Source: DATMXP01 sp964460935 (GTDB taxonomy: Bacteria > Acidobacteriota > Terriglobia > Terriglobales > Acidobacteriaceae). From it: DNA of 6,984 nucleotides. The stretch covers positions 1 to 6,984 of the forward strand of contig CAYWSM010000267.1 in assembly GCA_964460935.1 (NCBI GenBank), in the 5' to 3' direction. Made by a program: the position numbers and the translations under genes. The stretch's first letter is position 1; each line of letters starts with the position of its first letter. Below the pieces are notes generated by a model, which saw only the letters and a program-made list of their open reading frames with translations, was not told the origin of the DNA and searched no databases. Positions 6,344 to 6,984 of the stretch are shown in pieces.

Positions 6344-6862
6344 TTAGCTCTGCTCTGGATCACGCATCAGATCAACATAAAGTCTTTGGAGCAATGCTTG
6401 GTCCTTAGTTATACGAAATACGATGTTGCCGTCATTCCCGAAGGGCACATTCTTATCATTCGAAGGCATAAGGTTGCGAATACCGAACGCAAGCTGCACG
6501 ACACCGAAGATCTCAATGAAAAAGCTTGAACTACCAATCGTGAGCAACCCCGTCAAGATGTTGGCTGTTGGTCCCGCGGCGGCGACGATACGGACATCCC
6601 TTTTGAATTGGTTTAGCGTTGTAATACGAGGCTGTAGAGCTAGTGATCCATCAAGCCACGGGCCAGCGAATCTAATATGACCTTCCACAATTAAAATTGG
6701 TCCCAGTTTCAGCGTCCCTAACTTCCAGCCAAGCGATACAGCGGCAAGCAAGTGGGCCGCCTCGTGAATCAGGGTCAGGGGAACCAGACTACCCAGAAAC
6801 GTCATCACGGTTAATAGCAAATACCAAGCGTGTTCATCGATTATCCCTGTTTCGGAACCCAA
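6344..6862 (-). CDS. M50 (site-2-protease-like) membrane metallopeptidase
   Basis: A 172-residue hydrophobic protein if started at the TTG at 6862. HEAAH (33-37) within a predicted first membrane segment (about 13-40) is the HExxH zinc site of M50 peptidases. GPTAN (97-101) precedes a second membrane segment (about 101-125), and NLMP (130-133) with GNDG (142-145) supplies the later conserved Asn/Pro loop and the third zinc ligand (D144). All three M50 signatures are present, so the enzyme is plausibly active; its substrate is unknown. The start is doubtful. The TTG lies in the right repeat without a Shine-Dalgarno, and an in-frame TGA is 15 nt further upstream. The next in-frame ATG (6805-6803) would cut into the first membrane segment. 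The true N-terminus may have been lost or replaced at the repeat boundary. It converges with dnaE2 and is AT-richer, so it is unlikely to belong to the mutagenesis operon. Confidence 0.75.
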   Translation of the reverse strand: MGSETGIIDEHAWYLLLTVMTFLGSLVPLTLIHEAAHLLAAVSLGWKLGTLKLGPILIVEGHIRFAGPWLDGSLALQPRITTLNQFKRDVRIVAAAGPTANILTGLLTIGSSSFFIEIFGVVQLAFGIRNLMPSNDKNVPFGNDGNIVFRITKDQALLQRLYVDLMRDPEQS

Positions 6863-6984
6863 TGGTTCGTGGCTAGTTCAGGCCGCCGTTTTCGGCGGCT
6901 TGTTTTCTTGTACTTGCAGGGGCGCTGGAACGAACCCTTCGTGGCCAGTGGTCCGAGCCTGGCGCAGGACCTTGCTGACCAACG
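6844..6984. repeat. right copy of the perfect 141-bp inverted terminal repeat
   Basis: This is the exact reverse complement of 1-141, with no mismatch found when read base by base. It carries the mirror-image hairpins, including the terminator-like stem at 6882-6899, and it contains the first seven apparent codons of the M50-like gene on the minus strand. Because it reaches the last base of the window, the element it belongs to may continue beyond it. Confidence 0.97.
6882..6911 (+). terminator. Rho-independent terminator-like hairpin in right repeat
   Basis: This is the mirror copy of the left hairpin: a 7-bp GCCGCCG/CGGCGGC stem with a TTTT loop (6882-6899), then TTGTTTTCTTGT. It would stop plus-strand transcripts leaving the cassette to the right, such as read-through from dnaE2 running antisense to the M50-like gene. 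Confidence 0.6.

Noticed and set aside
6284..6529. 81-codon plus-strand frame after dnaE2
   Set aside because: It overlaps the end of dnaE2 and runs antisense to the M50-like gene, whose HExxH and GNDG motifs show the minus strand is the coding one.
1..6984. CRISPR array, tRNA or rRNA genes
   Set aside because: No regularly spaced short repeats and no tRNA cloverleaf or rRNA-like sequence were seen on either strand.

Overview
The window holds an imuA-imuB-dnaE2 mutagenesis cassette (SOS-type error-prone translesion synthesis) lying between two perfect 141-bp inverted terminal repeats (1-141 and 6844-6984). The protein signatures (RecA-like ImuA with a degenerate P-loop, a catalytically dead ImuB with a QTGLF clamp-binding motif, DnaE2 beginning VELHARSAFSFLEGAS) look most like Acidobacteriota cassettes. 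That assignment is inferred from remembered family features, not from a search. The cassette is moderately GC-rich (about 58% in 3841-3900 by hand count). The small flanking genes are poorer in GC (about 42% in 241-300, about 48% in 6421-6480).

Layout from left to right: left repeat with three small hairpins, one of them terminator-like (1-141); a small basic protein with a C-x2-C-x3-H-x2-H putative zinc knuckle (219-521, +); a remnant of the N-terminus of a DUF72 protein (589-717, -); a control region with a possible sigma70 promoter and a LexA-like direct repeat (759-819); imuA (845-1585), imuB (1589-3151) and dnaE2 (3151-6297), all + and tightly packed; a 46-bp convergent gap with a weak hairpin; a small M50 (site-2-protease-like) metallopeptidase (6344-6862, -) whose apparent first codons lie inside the right repeat; right repeat (6844-6984).

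The three cassette genes form one operon: 3 nt separate imuA from imuB, and the imuB stop overlaps the dnaE2 start as TAATG. In the known system DnaE2 is the error-prone polymerase, ImuB is a non-catalytic Y-family homologue that connects it to the beta clamp, and ImuA is a RecA/SulA-like accessory factor. Together they give damage-induced mutagenesis. The motifs seen here agree with that division of labour.

The least ordinary feature is the pair of inverted repeats. Their length equals the largest default k-mer of a common metagenome assembler, so the outer edges may be artificial and the real repeat longer. Even so, the same sequence flanks the cassette in opposite orientations. This could mean repeat-bracketed mobility, an invertible segment, a linear element with terminal repeats, or ordinary dispersed repeats. 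No transposase or recombinase gene is visible inside the window.
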